A DNA stretch of 64,000 bases from Bin25 sp965221765 (GCA_965221765.1 OZ244911.1:682001-746000), one strand, 5' to 3'; positions 48,105 through 57,744 are shown, numbered from the stretch's first letter. Notes: generated from the sequence alone by a model not told the origin. Numbers and translations: made by a program.

Positions 48105-51100
48105 TTATAGTGTAACATTTAAACCAAAGTTCAGAACCCTTTGGATGGGATAACCCAAACCATTTCCTGCCAGTTCGGGGTCCCAAAGTTTGAATTTGCT
48201 AAAAACCGCTAGGTTGGTGCCGTTGATGTAGACTCGAAACGTATTTAAATTCAATTTGGACGTTAACTTCTCTGGAATCGTATATCCTATTTCTATGTTT
48301 TTCAACCGCAAAAAACTACCATCGTTGATGAACCACGTGCTTCTTCGGTTGTTATTCGGAACCACTTCTGTGGATAACCGAGGCCATCGAGCATATAAAT
48401 CTCTGTTATTTTGTGACCAATGACTATCAGCCCATACTTTCAAAATTTGCGTGTTAGAAATGCCTTGGTTGGAATTGGCGACACCAGGAGAAGAAGCTCC
48501 TCGAATGAATGGGGCGGTTGCAAACTGATTGATAAAAAATGAGGAATTGGCAGATCCTTGGAAAAAGGCTGATAAATCCAAATTCTTGTATCCCATTGAA
48601 AATCCAAAACCATAAACGATTTCTGGAGTCGAAGGTTTTCCAATGGGAACACGGTCTAAATCCGTGATTTGTCCATCTCGATTGATGTCTCGATATTTGA
48701 TATCGCCTCCTCTGTATTCACCAAACTGCTCTGGAGAATTTCTAACTTCATCATCATCGATGAAAAGACGTTCTGCAATATAGCCAAAGGGTTGTCCAAT
48801 AGCTTGTCCTAAGGCCGATCGCCAAGGCGTTTGAGAATAATTGGGTTCTTCAATTTTAGTCACCTCACTGGTCGAATACGTAAAACTACCTCTTGCTTGA
48901 ATCCAAAAAGCTTCCGAAAAAGCAGAACTATAAACAAAAATACCATCAATACCTCTGACTTTTGCTTCGCCAATATTCGCTCTGACGGGGGCTTGCAATC
49001 CTAAACTTGAAGGGAGAATTCGATCGGCTAATATGTTGCTTCGGGTTTCGGTAAAGTAATCCGCCTCAAGCGTTATTTTGTTAAAAAGACCTAACTCGAT
49101 GCCCACATTGGATTTACTGCCCGTTTCCCAAGTGATTTGATCATTACCATATCGGCTGATCGACACGCCTGATTGAAACTCATCAAAATCCAAACCTGTA
49201 GTCAATCCTCTGTTGTTGTCATTTAAATTGACATTCGATAAATAGAAAAAGCGATCGTTTTCATTCCCTATTCGGTCATTCCCAACAACGCCATAAGAAC
49301 CTTTGAATTTTAAGTTATCAATAAACGTGACATTTTCTAAAAACTTTTCATTAGAAACTATCCAGCCTAGTGCAATCGAGGGAAAAAATCCCCATCGTTC
49401 GTTACGAGCAAACCTTTCGGAACCATTATAACCAAAGTTAAACTCGGCAAAATACCGACTGTCGTATCCATAAGTAAAACGACCCGACAGACCTCGATTC
49501 CGAAAGGGAAGAGAAGCTTGAAGATCATTGTTTCGGGGAGAAAATACCCGATTGTTTTGAGTGAATACCAAAAGCCCCGTGGTTTCATGTTTTTCATTGA
49601 AATTTCTGTTGTAACTCAAATCAATCTGAATGTATGTGGATGATTCGACTAAAGAGTTGGATCCCTCGAAATCCAAACTTTCAGATCCAGTAGCGAATCC
49701 ACCTATATTCCCGCCAGGATTTAACGCGACTAAAGGAGCTTCCCCGGTTAAAAAGTTTAATTGCGGTTGGTACCAAAAGGGGCGATAGCTTCTTGATATG
49801 GTATATTCTGCTTTTCGATTGGCATTGACAACGGCTTTAAAGGATAAGCCTTCTGTGATTTCGGATAGTTTTTGCGTTATTTCAAGTTGTGCTAAAATCC
49901 GAGAATCATCATTTTCTCTATATCCACTAACCAAATCTGCGTATGGATTGAAAAACAAGCCGGTTTCACCTGGCACAATAGCGTTGCCAAATAAAATATG
50001 CTCGTTGTATTGTGTTCCTTCATCCGGTTCATAAAACGGTAAAAAACTCACCGGGCTTGTTCTTACGGACCGATCAAAAATCGCAGCTCCTCCTTGTCTC
50101 GGACCAATATAATCATCAAACGCGGTGTTGAATCCCAACTTGACTTGCGTTGTTTTGGTTAAATTGATATTGATGTTGGAACGTAATTGATATTTCTGCA
50201 AATTGATGTTGTTGTTGAAGTCACTAGCTTCCGGCACATCTAGTATTCCTGTATCTTTACTATACACTAGCGAAACAAAGTATCTCGCTACTTTTCCACC
50301 TCCTTTGACATTTAAGTTGTAACGTTGATTAATGGCATAATCATTGAATAGTTGTTCTTGCCAATCAACCGTTGGATACAGCAAAAGATTGGTTGCCGCT
50401 TGTGTGTTTTCAATTTGCCTTTGTGAAAAGGGAATGGGTTGCAAAGGATTACGTGTAATGGTGGCTTGGTTGAATAATCTCATGTAGGTGATTGGATCGG
50501 CCAGTTCGACGATACTCGTTGGGGCCGAAAAGGTGGTTTCTGATCGAAACGATACTTGAGCTGGCCCTTCAACCCCTTCTTTAGTACTCACGTAAATGAC
50601 GCCATTGGCTCCTCGTGCTCCATAAAGTGCTGTTGCGGAAGCATCTTTAAAAATTGAAAAACTTTCGATATCATCTGGAGACAGTCTAGCCAAGTCATCA
50701 ACTTCTAGTTCTGCGCCATCGATTAGTATCAATGGATTGTTTCCTCCTAAGCCAAAAGAAGTAACGCCTCTAATGAAAAACTCAGCATTGTTTTGTCCTG
50801 GCTCTCCAGATCTTTGATACGAAATCAAGCCAGACACTCTGCCAGCCAAAGCTGTGGTCAAATTGCTTGAAGGAATTTGGAGTTCTTCTGGTCTTACGGT
50901 TGTAATGGAAGAGACAACGCTTGATTTTTTTTGTTTTCCAAAACTGACCAAAACCACTTCTTCAAGGGCTTCTTGATCTTCTTGCAATGTCACATTAATG
51001 GTGTCTCCGTCAACAACAATTTCTTGAGTCAACATCCCTATATAGGAAAATACTAATACGGCTCCTTGTGGAGCATAAATGCTGTAATTTCCATCAAAAT

Positions 51101-51393
51101 CTGTTTGAGTCCCTTGAGTGGTTCCCTCAATAACAATGGAAACACCTGGTAATGGGATGCCAGAACCGTCCGTGACTGTCCCCGTTATTTCTTGCTGAAA
51201 AATAGGGGGGGGGGGTAGAAGTTTCAGCGATGACCGAAATTCCCCTTGTGCTAGGAAAGGAGGCAAAGAAAGGCGTTGCCCAAAGCACCATAAGGATGGT
51301 ACATAGACGGTAAGAAAGCCCTTTTCTAACTTTCTGTTTCTCTAAAGTGGGGAATACAAGTTCCAATCGCCTCAAATTAAAGGTGTTTTTCAT
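48105..51393 (-). CDS. susC: SusC/RagA TonB-dependent receptor, phase-variable and out of frame (OFF) as assembled
   Basis: SusC imports glycan fragments across the outer membrane. The receptor frame (48105-51266, 1053 codons from an internal ATG) has a carboxypeptidase-regulatory-like module (ITGTVTDGSGIPLPGVSIVIEGT), a plug with ALAGRVSGLISYQRSGEPGQ, FFIRGVTSFG and GARGANGVIYVSTKEG, and a C-terminal barrel ending LNFGLNVTL. Its internal ATG gives no signal peptide. The ATG at 51393 instead gives a leader (MKNTFNLRRLELVFPTLEKQ, then LCTILMVLWATPFFAS), but in another frame. The frames meet at an 11-C run (51205-51215): with C10 or C13 the leader joins PPPIFQQEITGTV. At C11 the leader frame stops at 51127. 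Upstream has no ECF-sigma or hybrid sensor gene, and no STN domain is seen. Confidence 0.9.
51205..51215. repeat. G11 homopolymer (C11 on coding strand) at the susC N-terminus
   Basis: Eleven G on the plus strand lie about 60 codons after the susC leader start, encoding Pro repeats just after the signal peptide. C10 or C13 would be ON, C11 or C12 OFF. It is the longest homopolymer of G or C in the window. Confidence 0.92.
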
Positions 51394-51643
51394 TCTATCG
51401 GATTATGTTTTAAAAATTATATAGTTAGATTATAAGCGATATCGAAGGTAATAAATATTTTTAATACTAATTTTTAAAAAATAACCTCGCCCTCAAAAAA
51501 GGGGATTGATATCTTGTCCTATTGAACTCGAAACCTTGGTTGTGTTTGATCCTTCAAAGAGCATTTAACGTATTTTTTGTACCCCTTTCACCATCTAACA
51601 GAATACCTTTTATTTTGTTATCGGTTAAAGAGATTAAAACTTA

Positions 51644-52777
51644 ATGAAGCGGTTAACCATTATTGAAAAGGAAATCGCAGGTCAAAAACATTTGTTAGAA
51701 CAGCTGAAATCGGCAATTCGTACTAACAAACAGCCCCATGCCCAACTATTTGTTGATGAAAACGGTTACGGTGGTTTAGCCTTGGCTCTTTATTGTTCTG
51801 TTCTATTACTTTATTGTTCTGAGCAACTCATTAAAAAAATAGAACACGGTCACCATACATTTCATAAATTATTAGAACATCCTGATTTTTATGCTTTATA
51901 CCCCCTGGTCCAAAGCAAATCCAACAATACGAAAGCTTTCTTCCAACAATGGCTTGCTCTTGTTTCTAATAATCCGTATATGTCTTATTCTCAATGGCTT
52001 TCACACGCAACGCCTGGTTCCAAAGGAAGCAGCATAACGGTTAAAGATATCCACTCTTTACAATCATCTTTAGAACTGACCTCATTTTACGGGGGCAATC
52101 GTGTCTGTCTAATTTGGGGATTGGATAAAATGAATGCAACCGCTTCCAATAAGTTTCTTAAACTATTGGAAGAACCTCCTACTAAGACCTACTTCCTTTT
52201 AGTAAGCGAATTAAAGTCTTCGCTTTTGCCTACCATTCTTTCAAGATGTCAGTTCATTGATTTAAGACCTATTCGTCCTGATGATATGTTATCCTATTCG
52301 AAGCATCAAGATTTAAACCTTCCAAAAAACTTTGAATTGACTACCACGAGGGGAAGCGTTCGAGAATTGATTGATTATTTGAATGATTCTACTGATTATG
52401 AATCAATAGAAACCCTTTTTGGCGATTTGCTTCGCAGTTGTGTTAAGTTTCATAACCATCGAACGTTCTGGAATGAAGTAAGTCGAACCATTGATCACAT
52501 TGTGGCCCTAACAAGAGAAGAACAACTAGGTATTTTAAGCTTTGGAAAAGATTTAATCCGGCAAGCTTTTTTAAGAAATTGTGAAATCTATCCCCTCGTT
52601 GATTATCAATCCAACATCATCAACCTTGAAAAATTATCGATATATATTCATGATAAAAATTATATTGAACTGATCAATCATATTGATGAACACATCACTT
52701 TTTTAATGCGTAATGCAAACCCAAAAATGGTATTTACTCATCTGGCATTGAAACTATCTGAATTAATTTCTAGGTGA
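51644..52777 (+). CDS. holB: DNA polymerase III delta' subunit (clamp-loader)
   Basis: Delta' opens the sliding clamp as part of the clamp loader. The 377-residue protein starts KRLTIIEKEIAGQKHLLEQLKSAIRTNKQPHAQLF, matching the AAA+ N-terminal box (I-x-GQ, then PHAQLF); as in other delta' proteins the Walker A loop is degenerate (FVDENGYGGLALAL). Then ITVKDIHSLQSSLELTSFYGGNRVCLIWGLDKMNATASNKFLKLLEEPPTKTYFLLVSE, with the SRC arginine motif in PTILSRCQFIDL, and a C-terminal collar domain. No zinc-binding CxxC set is present. It ends 15 bp into the convergent methyltransferase gene. Intact. Confidence 0.9.
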   Translation: MKRLTIIEKEIAGQKHLLEQLKSAIRTNKQPHAQLFVDENGYGGLALALYCSVLLLYCSEQLIKKIEHGHHTFHKLLEHPDFYALYPLVQSKSNNTKAFFQQWLALVSNNPYMSYSQWLSHATPGSKGSSITVKDIHSLQSSLELTSFYGGNRVCLIWGLDKMNATASNKFLKLLEEPPTKTYFLLVSELKSSLLPTILSRCQFIDLRPIRPDDMLSYSKHQDLNLPKNFELTTTRGSVRELIDYLNDSTDYESIETLFGDLLRSCVKFHNHRTFWNEVSRTIDHIVALTREEQLGILSFGKDLIRQAFLRNCEIYPLVDYQSNIINLEKLSIYIHDKNYIELINHIDEHITFLMRNANPKMVFTHLALKLSELISR

Positions 52778-53638
52778 ATATTGTTTGATTTTAGCAATCA
52801 ATACCATGGTACTATAGTTGCCACTAATCAATCCCCAAACATGGGATACCAGACCCCAAAAAATCCCTTTGATAATCCATAATTTGGATCCTTTGTATTT
52901 TTCAGATAATTGACTGATATAAAACCCATCAAAAAAAAGAGTGCTCTTTTTAATGATTTGAAATCCGGCATCATCAAGTAACCCAATCAAACCTTGAGGT
53001 GTAAAATGCCATAGATGTCGTGGGACATCCCATGCCGCCCAATTGGCTTTATATATTTTGGCATCTAGCGACTGAATATTGGGCACCGCAAGCACTAAAA
53101 ATCCATTTTCATCAAGCAATTCTTTTAATCTTAAAAGGATTTCTTTAGGATTGTATAGATGCTCTAAAACATGCCACATGCTAATGACATGATAGACCGA
53201 TGTTTTTGATAATTCCTTAAGGCTACTATATACATAATGTCCTTTTTCCTTGCATTGAGATACCGCATGATGATTGGATTCGATTAAATCAACTCTTTGG
53301 ACTCGTTTTTTTAAATAATCGCCGAAATGGCCACCGCCGGCTCCAAAATCTAAAATCTTTATATTCTTTTTTTGGATATATCTTTTGATGAGTTTCCATT
53401 TCATACCATGCATCCAGTGGCGAATAATAAAGTATAATTTTCCTTGAGTTGAAGAGCTTTTAGAACGATATGGAATATACTCGGGGCTATAATACTCTTC
53501 TATGCTCTGAATATCCGCTATATCTGTTTTGGCAATCGTCTGTTCTTTATTCCAATACACATTGAAGATTTTCTGACTTTGTGCATAATCCCTAATTTGA
53601 TAAAGTAATTGACGCTGCCGATGTTTCACGTGGAACAA
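52763..53638 (-). CDS. Class I SAM-dependent methyltransferase
   Basis: The 291-residue protein has a Rossmann methyltransferase core: NIKILDFGAGGGHFGDYL (AdoMet loop), RVDLIESNHHAV, VISMWHVLEHLYNPKEILLRLKELLDENGFLVLAVPN, and DVPRHLWHFTPQGLIGLLDDAGF, the pattern of UbiE/bioC-like methyltransferases that act on lipids or sugars. A hydrophobic stretch at residues about 265-280 (GLVSHVWGLISGNYSTMVLI) may touch the membrane. The only start before the conserved N-terminal region is TTG at 53638, which lies in the parS-like palindrome: the first codons read FHVKH. In Bacteroidota this gene typically follows mnmG. The substrate is not known. Convergent overlap with holB, 15 bp. Confidence 0.85.
   Translation of the reverse strand: MFHVKHRQRQLLYQIRDYAQSQKIFNVYWNKEQTIAKTDIADIQSIEEYYSPEYIPYRSKSSSTQGKLYFIIRHWMHGMKWKLIKRYIQKKNIKILDFGAGGGHFGDYLKKRVQRVDLIESNHHAVSQCKEKGHYVYSSLKELSKTSVYHVISMWHVLEHLYNPKEILLRLKELLDENGFLVLAVPNIQSLDAKIYKANWAAWDVPRHLWHFTPQGLIGLLDDAGFQIIKKSTLFFDGFYISQLSEKYKGSKLWIIKGIFWGLVSHVWGLISGNYSTMVLIAKIKQYSPRN
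53622..53637. promoter_or_regulatory. parS-like centromere site 1
   Basis: tgttTCACGTGGAACA matches the 16-bp consensus TGTTnCACGTGnAACA bound by ParB. It lies between the mnmG stop and the methyltransferase gene, overlapping its TTG start. One asymmetric base (T for C) separates it from the perfect palindrome at 57234. Confidence 0.85.
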
Positions 53639-53641
53639 TCT

Positions 53642-55513
53642 TTATTTTGCCAAATGAACCATCAATACCGAAATATCGGTCGGATTGATACCACTTATCC
53701 GTGAGGCTTGTGCGAGTGTTTGTGGACGAATGGCTGAAAGTTTTTCTTTCGCTTCATTAGAAAGACTAGAAAATAGGGTGTAGTCGATGCTTCGGGGAAT
53801 TTTTTGCTTTTCTAAAGACTGGAGCTTTTTGGCATTATTTTTTTCTTTTTCAATATATCCCCCATATTTTATTTGAATTTCGGCTTGCTGAAAGATTTCT
53901 TGATTGATTTGATTCAGAAGACAGAATAATTCTATTTGGTTGATGGCCATCAAATCGGAGCCTTGAATATGGGGGCGAGACAAGAGTTTGGTATATTTAT
54001 CGGACTGATGAAGTGTTGAATCTCCTTTTTTGGTCAGAATCTGATTGACCACCTCCACTTCAAAGCTTGTTTTATTCAAAAAATCGATGACTTGTTTTGA
54101 TTTCTTTTCTTTCGATTCCGTTCGTTTCATTCGTTCATCCGAGGCTAGTCCTATGTTATGGCCAGTTGGCGTTAGGCGAAGATCGGCATTGTCTTGCCGC
54201 AATAGCGTTCTATACTCGGCTCTAGAAGTAAACATACGGTAGGGTTCTTTGGTGCCTTTTAATATTAAATCATCGATCAATACCCCAATGTATGCTTGGT
54301 CTCTTCGAAGTATTAACGGTTCTTGTTCTTTGATTTTTAAGGTGGCGTTGATTCCTGCCATCAATCCTTGTGCCGCCGCTTCTTCATAGCCCGTGGTTCC
54401 ATTGATTTGACCGGCGAAGTATAGATTTTCAATCAACTTGGTTTCAAGCGTATGTTTGAGTTGTGTTGGCGGGAAATAATCATATTCAATAGCATAACCC
54501 GGCCTAAAAAATTTCACATTTTCAAATCCTTTTACTTTTCTCAAAGCAGCCTTTTGAACCTCTTGTGGCAAAGATGTCGAAAAGCCATTGACATAGACTT
54601 CAACGGTTTCCCATCCTTCTGGTTCAATAAATAATTGATGATGGGTTTTATCCCGAAACCGATGGATTTTATCTTCTATAGAGGGACAATAACGCGGCCC
54701 TATGCTTTTAACGCTACCATTGAACATTGGAGACCGATCAAATCCTTTTTGCAGTTCATCATGCGTCTCTTGGTTCGTATAGGTAATATGACAACTTTTT
54801 TGATGAATTAACGGTTGAGTACCTGGCATAAAAGAAAACTTTGATGGATTGCTATCCCCTAGTTGCTCTTCCATTTTCTGATAATTCAATGACCGTCCAT
54901 CGACTCTTGGTGGGGTTCCTGTTTTCATTCTTCCATTTTCAAAGCCCAATTGATTGAGGGTGGTTGTCAAACCTATTGCTGCTTTTTCCCCAGAACGTCC
55001 ACCCCCGAACTGTTGTTGACCAATATGAATCAAGCCATTCAAAAAGGTTCCATTAGTCAAGATGACCGATTTTGATTTGATCTCAATCCCTAAGGTGGTT
55101 TTGACACCAATAATTTTATTTTTTTTAACCAATAGACCCACCACCATCTCTTGATAAAAATCAAGGTTGGAACGGTTTTCTAAGGCTTGACGCCAATATG
55201 CCGAAAAAAGGGCTCGATCCGATTGCACTCTCGGACTCCACATCGCAGGGCCCTTTGAACGATTAAGCATCCGAAACTGGATAGCGCTTTTGTCTGAAAT
55301 CGTTCCCGAAAGGCCTCCCAATGCATCAATTTCTCTAATAATTTGGCCTTTGGCAATCCCTCCCATTGCTGGATTACAAGACATTTGCCCCATGGTCTGT
55401 AAATTCATGGTCACAAGCAATGTCTGGACACCCATGGTTGCAGCCGCCGCGGCGGCTTCACATCCGGCATGCCCACCACCAACCACGATGATATCATAGG
55501 TTTTATCGACCAT
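53642..55513 (-). CDS. mnmG: tRNA uridine 5-carboxymethylaminomethyl modification enzyme MnmG
   Basis: MnmG (GidA) with MnmE builds the cmnm5 modification on the wobble uridine of certain tRNAs, using FAD and folate. The 623-residue protein starts with the dinucleotide loop IVVGGGHAGCEAAAAAATMG, then CNPAMGGIAKGQIIREIDALGG, RMLNRSKGPAMWSPRVQSDR, RMKTGTPPRVDGRS, and YCPSIEDKIHRF, all diagnostic. Near the middle GQINGTTGYEEAAAQGLMAGINA and IGVLIDDLILKGTKEPYRMFTSRAEYR complete the FAD domain. The helical C-terminal domain ends LAQASRISGINPTDISVLMVHL, typical of the family. It is flanked by parS-like sites. Intact. Confidence 0.97.
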   Translation of the reverse strand: MVDKTYDIIVVGGGHAGCEAAAAAATMGVQTLLVTMNLQTMGQMSCNPAMGGIAKGQIIREIDALGGLSGTISDKSAIQFRMLNRSKGPAMWSPRVQSDRALFSAYWRQALENRSNLDFYQEMVVGLLVKKNKIIGVKTTLGIEIKSKSVILTNGTFLNGLIHIGQQQFGGGRSGEKAAIGLTTTLNQLGFENGRMKTGTPPRVDGRSLNYQKMEEQLGDSNPSKFSFMPGTQPLIHQKSCHITYTNQETHDELQKGFDRSPMFNGSVKSIGPRYCPSIEDKIHRFRDKTHHQLFIEPEGWETVEVYVNGFSTSLPQEVQKAALRKVKGFENVKFFRPGYAIEYDYFPPTQLKHTLETKLIENLYFAGQINGTTGYEEAAAQGLMAGINATLKIKEQEPLILRRDQAYIGVLIDDLILKGTKEPYRMFTSRAEYRTLLRQDNADLRLTPTGHNIGLASDERMKRTESKEKKSKQVIDFLNKTSFEVEVVNQILTKKGDSTLHQSDKYTKLLSRPHIQGSDLMAINQIELFCLLNQINQEIFQQAEIQIKYGGYIEKEKNNAKKLQSLEKQKIPRSIDYTLFSSLSNEAKEKLSAIRPQTLAQASRISGINPTDISVLMVHLAK

Positions 55514-55999
55514 CTCTATGAGAGCTATTCAATTTTATTTTGATATTCTAATTCCATATTATGTTTCATCATAAGATTATGCAAAAATAATGGGTTACTG
55601 ATATTCTCTCTTTTTGATTGTCTTACAAACTTTGTGGATAAATACGCCTCTCCTTTTTTTAATCAACCACCAAGAGGCCTTTGTGAACTACTGTTCTAAG
55701 ACTACCCGTCATCAGTTAAAAATTTATCTGCTTTGATTGCTAAGTTCAACTCCTATCGGCTCTTTATCACTGATACATTGAGTATTCTTTCTGCTCGAAA
55801 AAAGCAATAACCAACAGCTTTTGGGTCATTGTATTCATTCCATTTCAGTTAAGGAATTCTTCAAAAACTAATTTGTAGAAGACATGATGGTTCTGGCCTT
55901 CAGATAACATCATTTAATCCCCCATTTAATACCATCTGTTTTCTTCCTACATAACAAGGAGCTATAATCCGTATTTTGATTCGTTTGGCATCCCTGGCA
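55514..55999. other. Intergenic, upstream of mnmG; one consensus DnaA box
   Basis: About 490 bp without open frames of note. TGTGGATAA at 55633-55641 is a perfect DnaA box (reverse strand TTATCCACA), but I found no second copy nearby, so it does not make an origin by itself. No terminator, tRNA or repeat is seen. Confidence 0.4.
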
Positions 56000-57149
56000 T
56001 TAGTTTGGCCCTTTTTCTAAATCGTTCTTTCGGCCATAGTTCGATAATAACCAACCCCTCATCGAGGGAATGGGTGTTGAGTATGAACCACCGCTTAACG
56101 GATGAAAAACACCTCTTTCTAATAATCTTTCAAACAGTTCTTCTGGGTTTTTAATAAACTCATGACTTTTAAAAAAAAGAATAACCTCTTCTTGATGTAT
56201 CTTTTGATGATTTTCTAAAAAATCTGCAACGACTTCACGTTCTTTTTCAGCAAAACTCTTTAGCCGCTTTTCATAATACCGACATCTTGATTTTAATCCT
56301 TCTCTCAATACCTTTTTCAACCCAGTTTCCGACAAAATTCCTTTATTCTCTTTCAGATTATTAAATATTTCAATGCCATAATTTGTAATATGTTGCGCCC
56401 AACCATGCGTTTCTCTAATGATTTCATCAATCCATCGCTTTATATTTTTATCAGCTCCAGCTTCTTTAATAATCCAATCCTTAATAATGGCCCGTTCGGC
56501 CTGTTTGTCTATTGGGAATAATGGAATATAATTTTTATCCCCAATTCTTGATATATGATAATCTTCCAGTATTTTCGATGTTGTTCCTAAACCACCGGCT
56601 AAAAACAAACCTTTTTTTAGTCTATCATTATGGAAATTGGTCAATACATCTGTAATAATTTGTCGCTGTTGATGATGAATGGCTTTATCGCCCAACCGTT
56701 GTGCTTCATCTAAAATTAACAACGTCGGTTTTCTTACTGCAGCCATTGTACTAAAAAAGCTCCGATGATTTAATGTGATTTTCGTTCCAATATCCCATTG
56801 ATTCACTCCAAGATTTATAGCAATGGACTCTATATTCCAAAAATTTCCATTTCTTTTGAAATCCTCAAAAAAAATCTTAACGCTTTTAAATTCCAAAGGA
56901 CCGCCGGTTCAATTCGAGCAACGTGCCAACTTTCTTTTTTGGCTGTTCTACCCAACTCATCTAATAAAGCCGTTTTGCCAACACCTGGAGAACCTTCGAT
57001 TAATACGGTTATACCCATTTGTTTTGCATTCATTTCTTTTAAAAAGCCCTTAAAGTGTTTTTTTCTTGCTCTCTTCCATGAAAATGCACAAGAATACCCC
57101 CATCGAGGCTATGATAGATATGTTTTGTTTTATTCGACTTCCCTTTCAT
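56000..57149 (-). pseudogene. AAA-type ATPase, two frameshifts
   Basis: The gene begins at about 57149 (MKGKSNKTKHIYHSLDGG, then HGREQEKN). One added base near 57051 joins it to LKGFLKEMNAKQMGITVLIEGSPGVGKTALLDELG with Walker A GSPGVGKT. A second shift near 56903 leads to EFKSVKIFFEDFKRN and on to KPTLLILDEAQRLGD (Walker B), GGLGTTSKI (sensor 1-like), and a C-terminal winged-helix-like region with HQEEVILFFKSHEF and PIPSMRGWLLSNYG. The architecture resembles Orc/Cdc6- and STAND-like ATPases found in mobile or defence loci. Two breaks mean it is probably dead. It is inserted between ybeY and mnmG, a pair usually adjacent in Bacteroidota. Confidence 0.75.
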
Positions 57150-57233
57150 ATCTCAAAGATAAAAAACGGTCATCAACCAATTGCTGTGGTTTTCTCTTGA
57201 ATAAATCGGAATAAAACCTACAAAACCGGTGGT

Positions 57234-57249
57234 TGTTCCACGTGGAACA
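57234..57249. promoter_or_regulatory. parS-like centromere site 2 (perfect palindrome)
   Basis: TGTTCCACGTGGAACA is perfectly palindromic and matches TGTTnCACGTGnAACA; the symmetry extends two bases on each side (57232-57251). It lies between the ybeY stop (57253) and the start of the ATPase pseudogene, 3.6 kb from the other parS-like site. Confidence 0.88.
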
Positions 57250-57252
57250 ACT

Positions 57253-57666
57253 TTATGTTTTTTGGATTTGAAATAGTTCGATGAATTCACCCTCTAGAGT
57301 GGCCATAATCTTTTTTTCATCAAGGGTATCGTCTTTATGCCCTAAGCCATGCGATATGCTGTGCCCAACCACCCTTAGTAGCTCTTGGGTATAGGGTGTG
57401 TTTTGTTCTTTGGCCGATTTTTTAATAAACCATAGTGATATAAAAGATTCTGTAATGATGTTTCCTTTGGTGCCATAATTAAATGTCATGGTATCGGTTT
57501 CATCATCATTTAAAAACATCTTGTGCAGTTGATCCATTCGCTCTCTTGTGACAAAATTGATTTCTAACTTTTCAATATTTCCGCCCTGTTTTTTGATAAA
57601 CTTTTTGATATTTTTTATCAACTGTTTTTTGTTGATTTCCTTAGGAAGATTTTGAAATTTAATAGC
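57253..57666 (-). CDS. ybeY: rRNA maturation endoribonuclease YbeY
   Basis: YbeY is a single-zinc RNase for 16S rRNA 3' end maturation and ribosome quality control. From ATG 57666 (the frame goes 11 codons further up) the 137-residue product reads MAIKFQNLPKEINKKQLI, then NFVTRERMDQLHKMFLNDDETDTMTFNYG, a YbeY hallmark (D-x-TDVLSF-like), and the histidine site as RVVGHSISHGLGHKDDTLDEKKIM. The usual metal motif is HGxLHLxGxDH; here the second position is Ser and the last pair is HK-DD, so the three histidines must be judged with care (GHSISHGLGH keeps all three). The final part (EGEFIELFQIQ) is as in homologues. Next to mnmG in the ancestral order. Confidence 0.88.
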   Translation of the reverse strand, partial: AIKFQNLPKEINKKQLIKNIKKFIKKQGGNIEKLEINFVTRERMDQLHKMFLNDDETDTMTFNYGTKGNIITESFISLWFIKKSAKEQNTPYTQELLRVVGHSISHGLGHKDDTLDEKKIMATLEGEFIELFQIQKT

Positions 57667-57729
57667 CATCTGCCGATAATGCAAAACTAAACGATTCAAA
57701 AGGCATGCATTCTATATCAAAGCACACAT

Positions 57730-57737
57730 TACATTTG
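57730..57737 (+). promoter_or_regulatory. Putative -7 box of gltX
   Basis: TACATTTG matches TAnnTTTG and ends 7 bp before the gltX ATG at 57745, so the message would be close to leaderless. Confidence 0.35.
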
Positions 57738-57744
57738 CTATCTC

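Noticed and set aside
55514..55999. Replication origin between mnmG and the ATPase pseudogene
   Set aside because: Only one DnaA box (55633-55641) was found, with no cluster, no AT-rich unwinding repeat and no dnaA gene in the window. The parS sites suggest proximity only.
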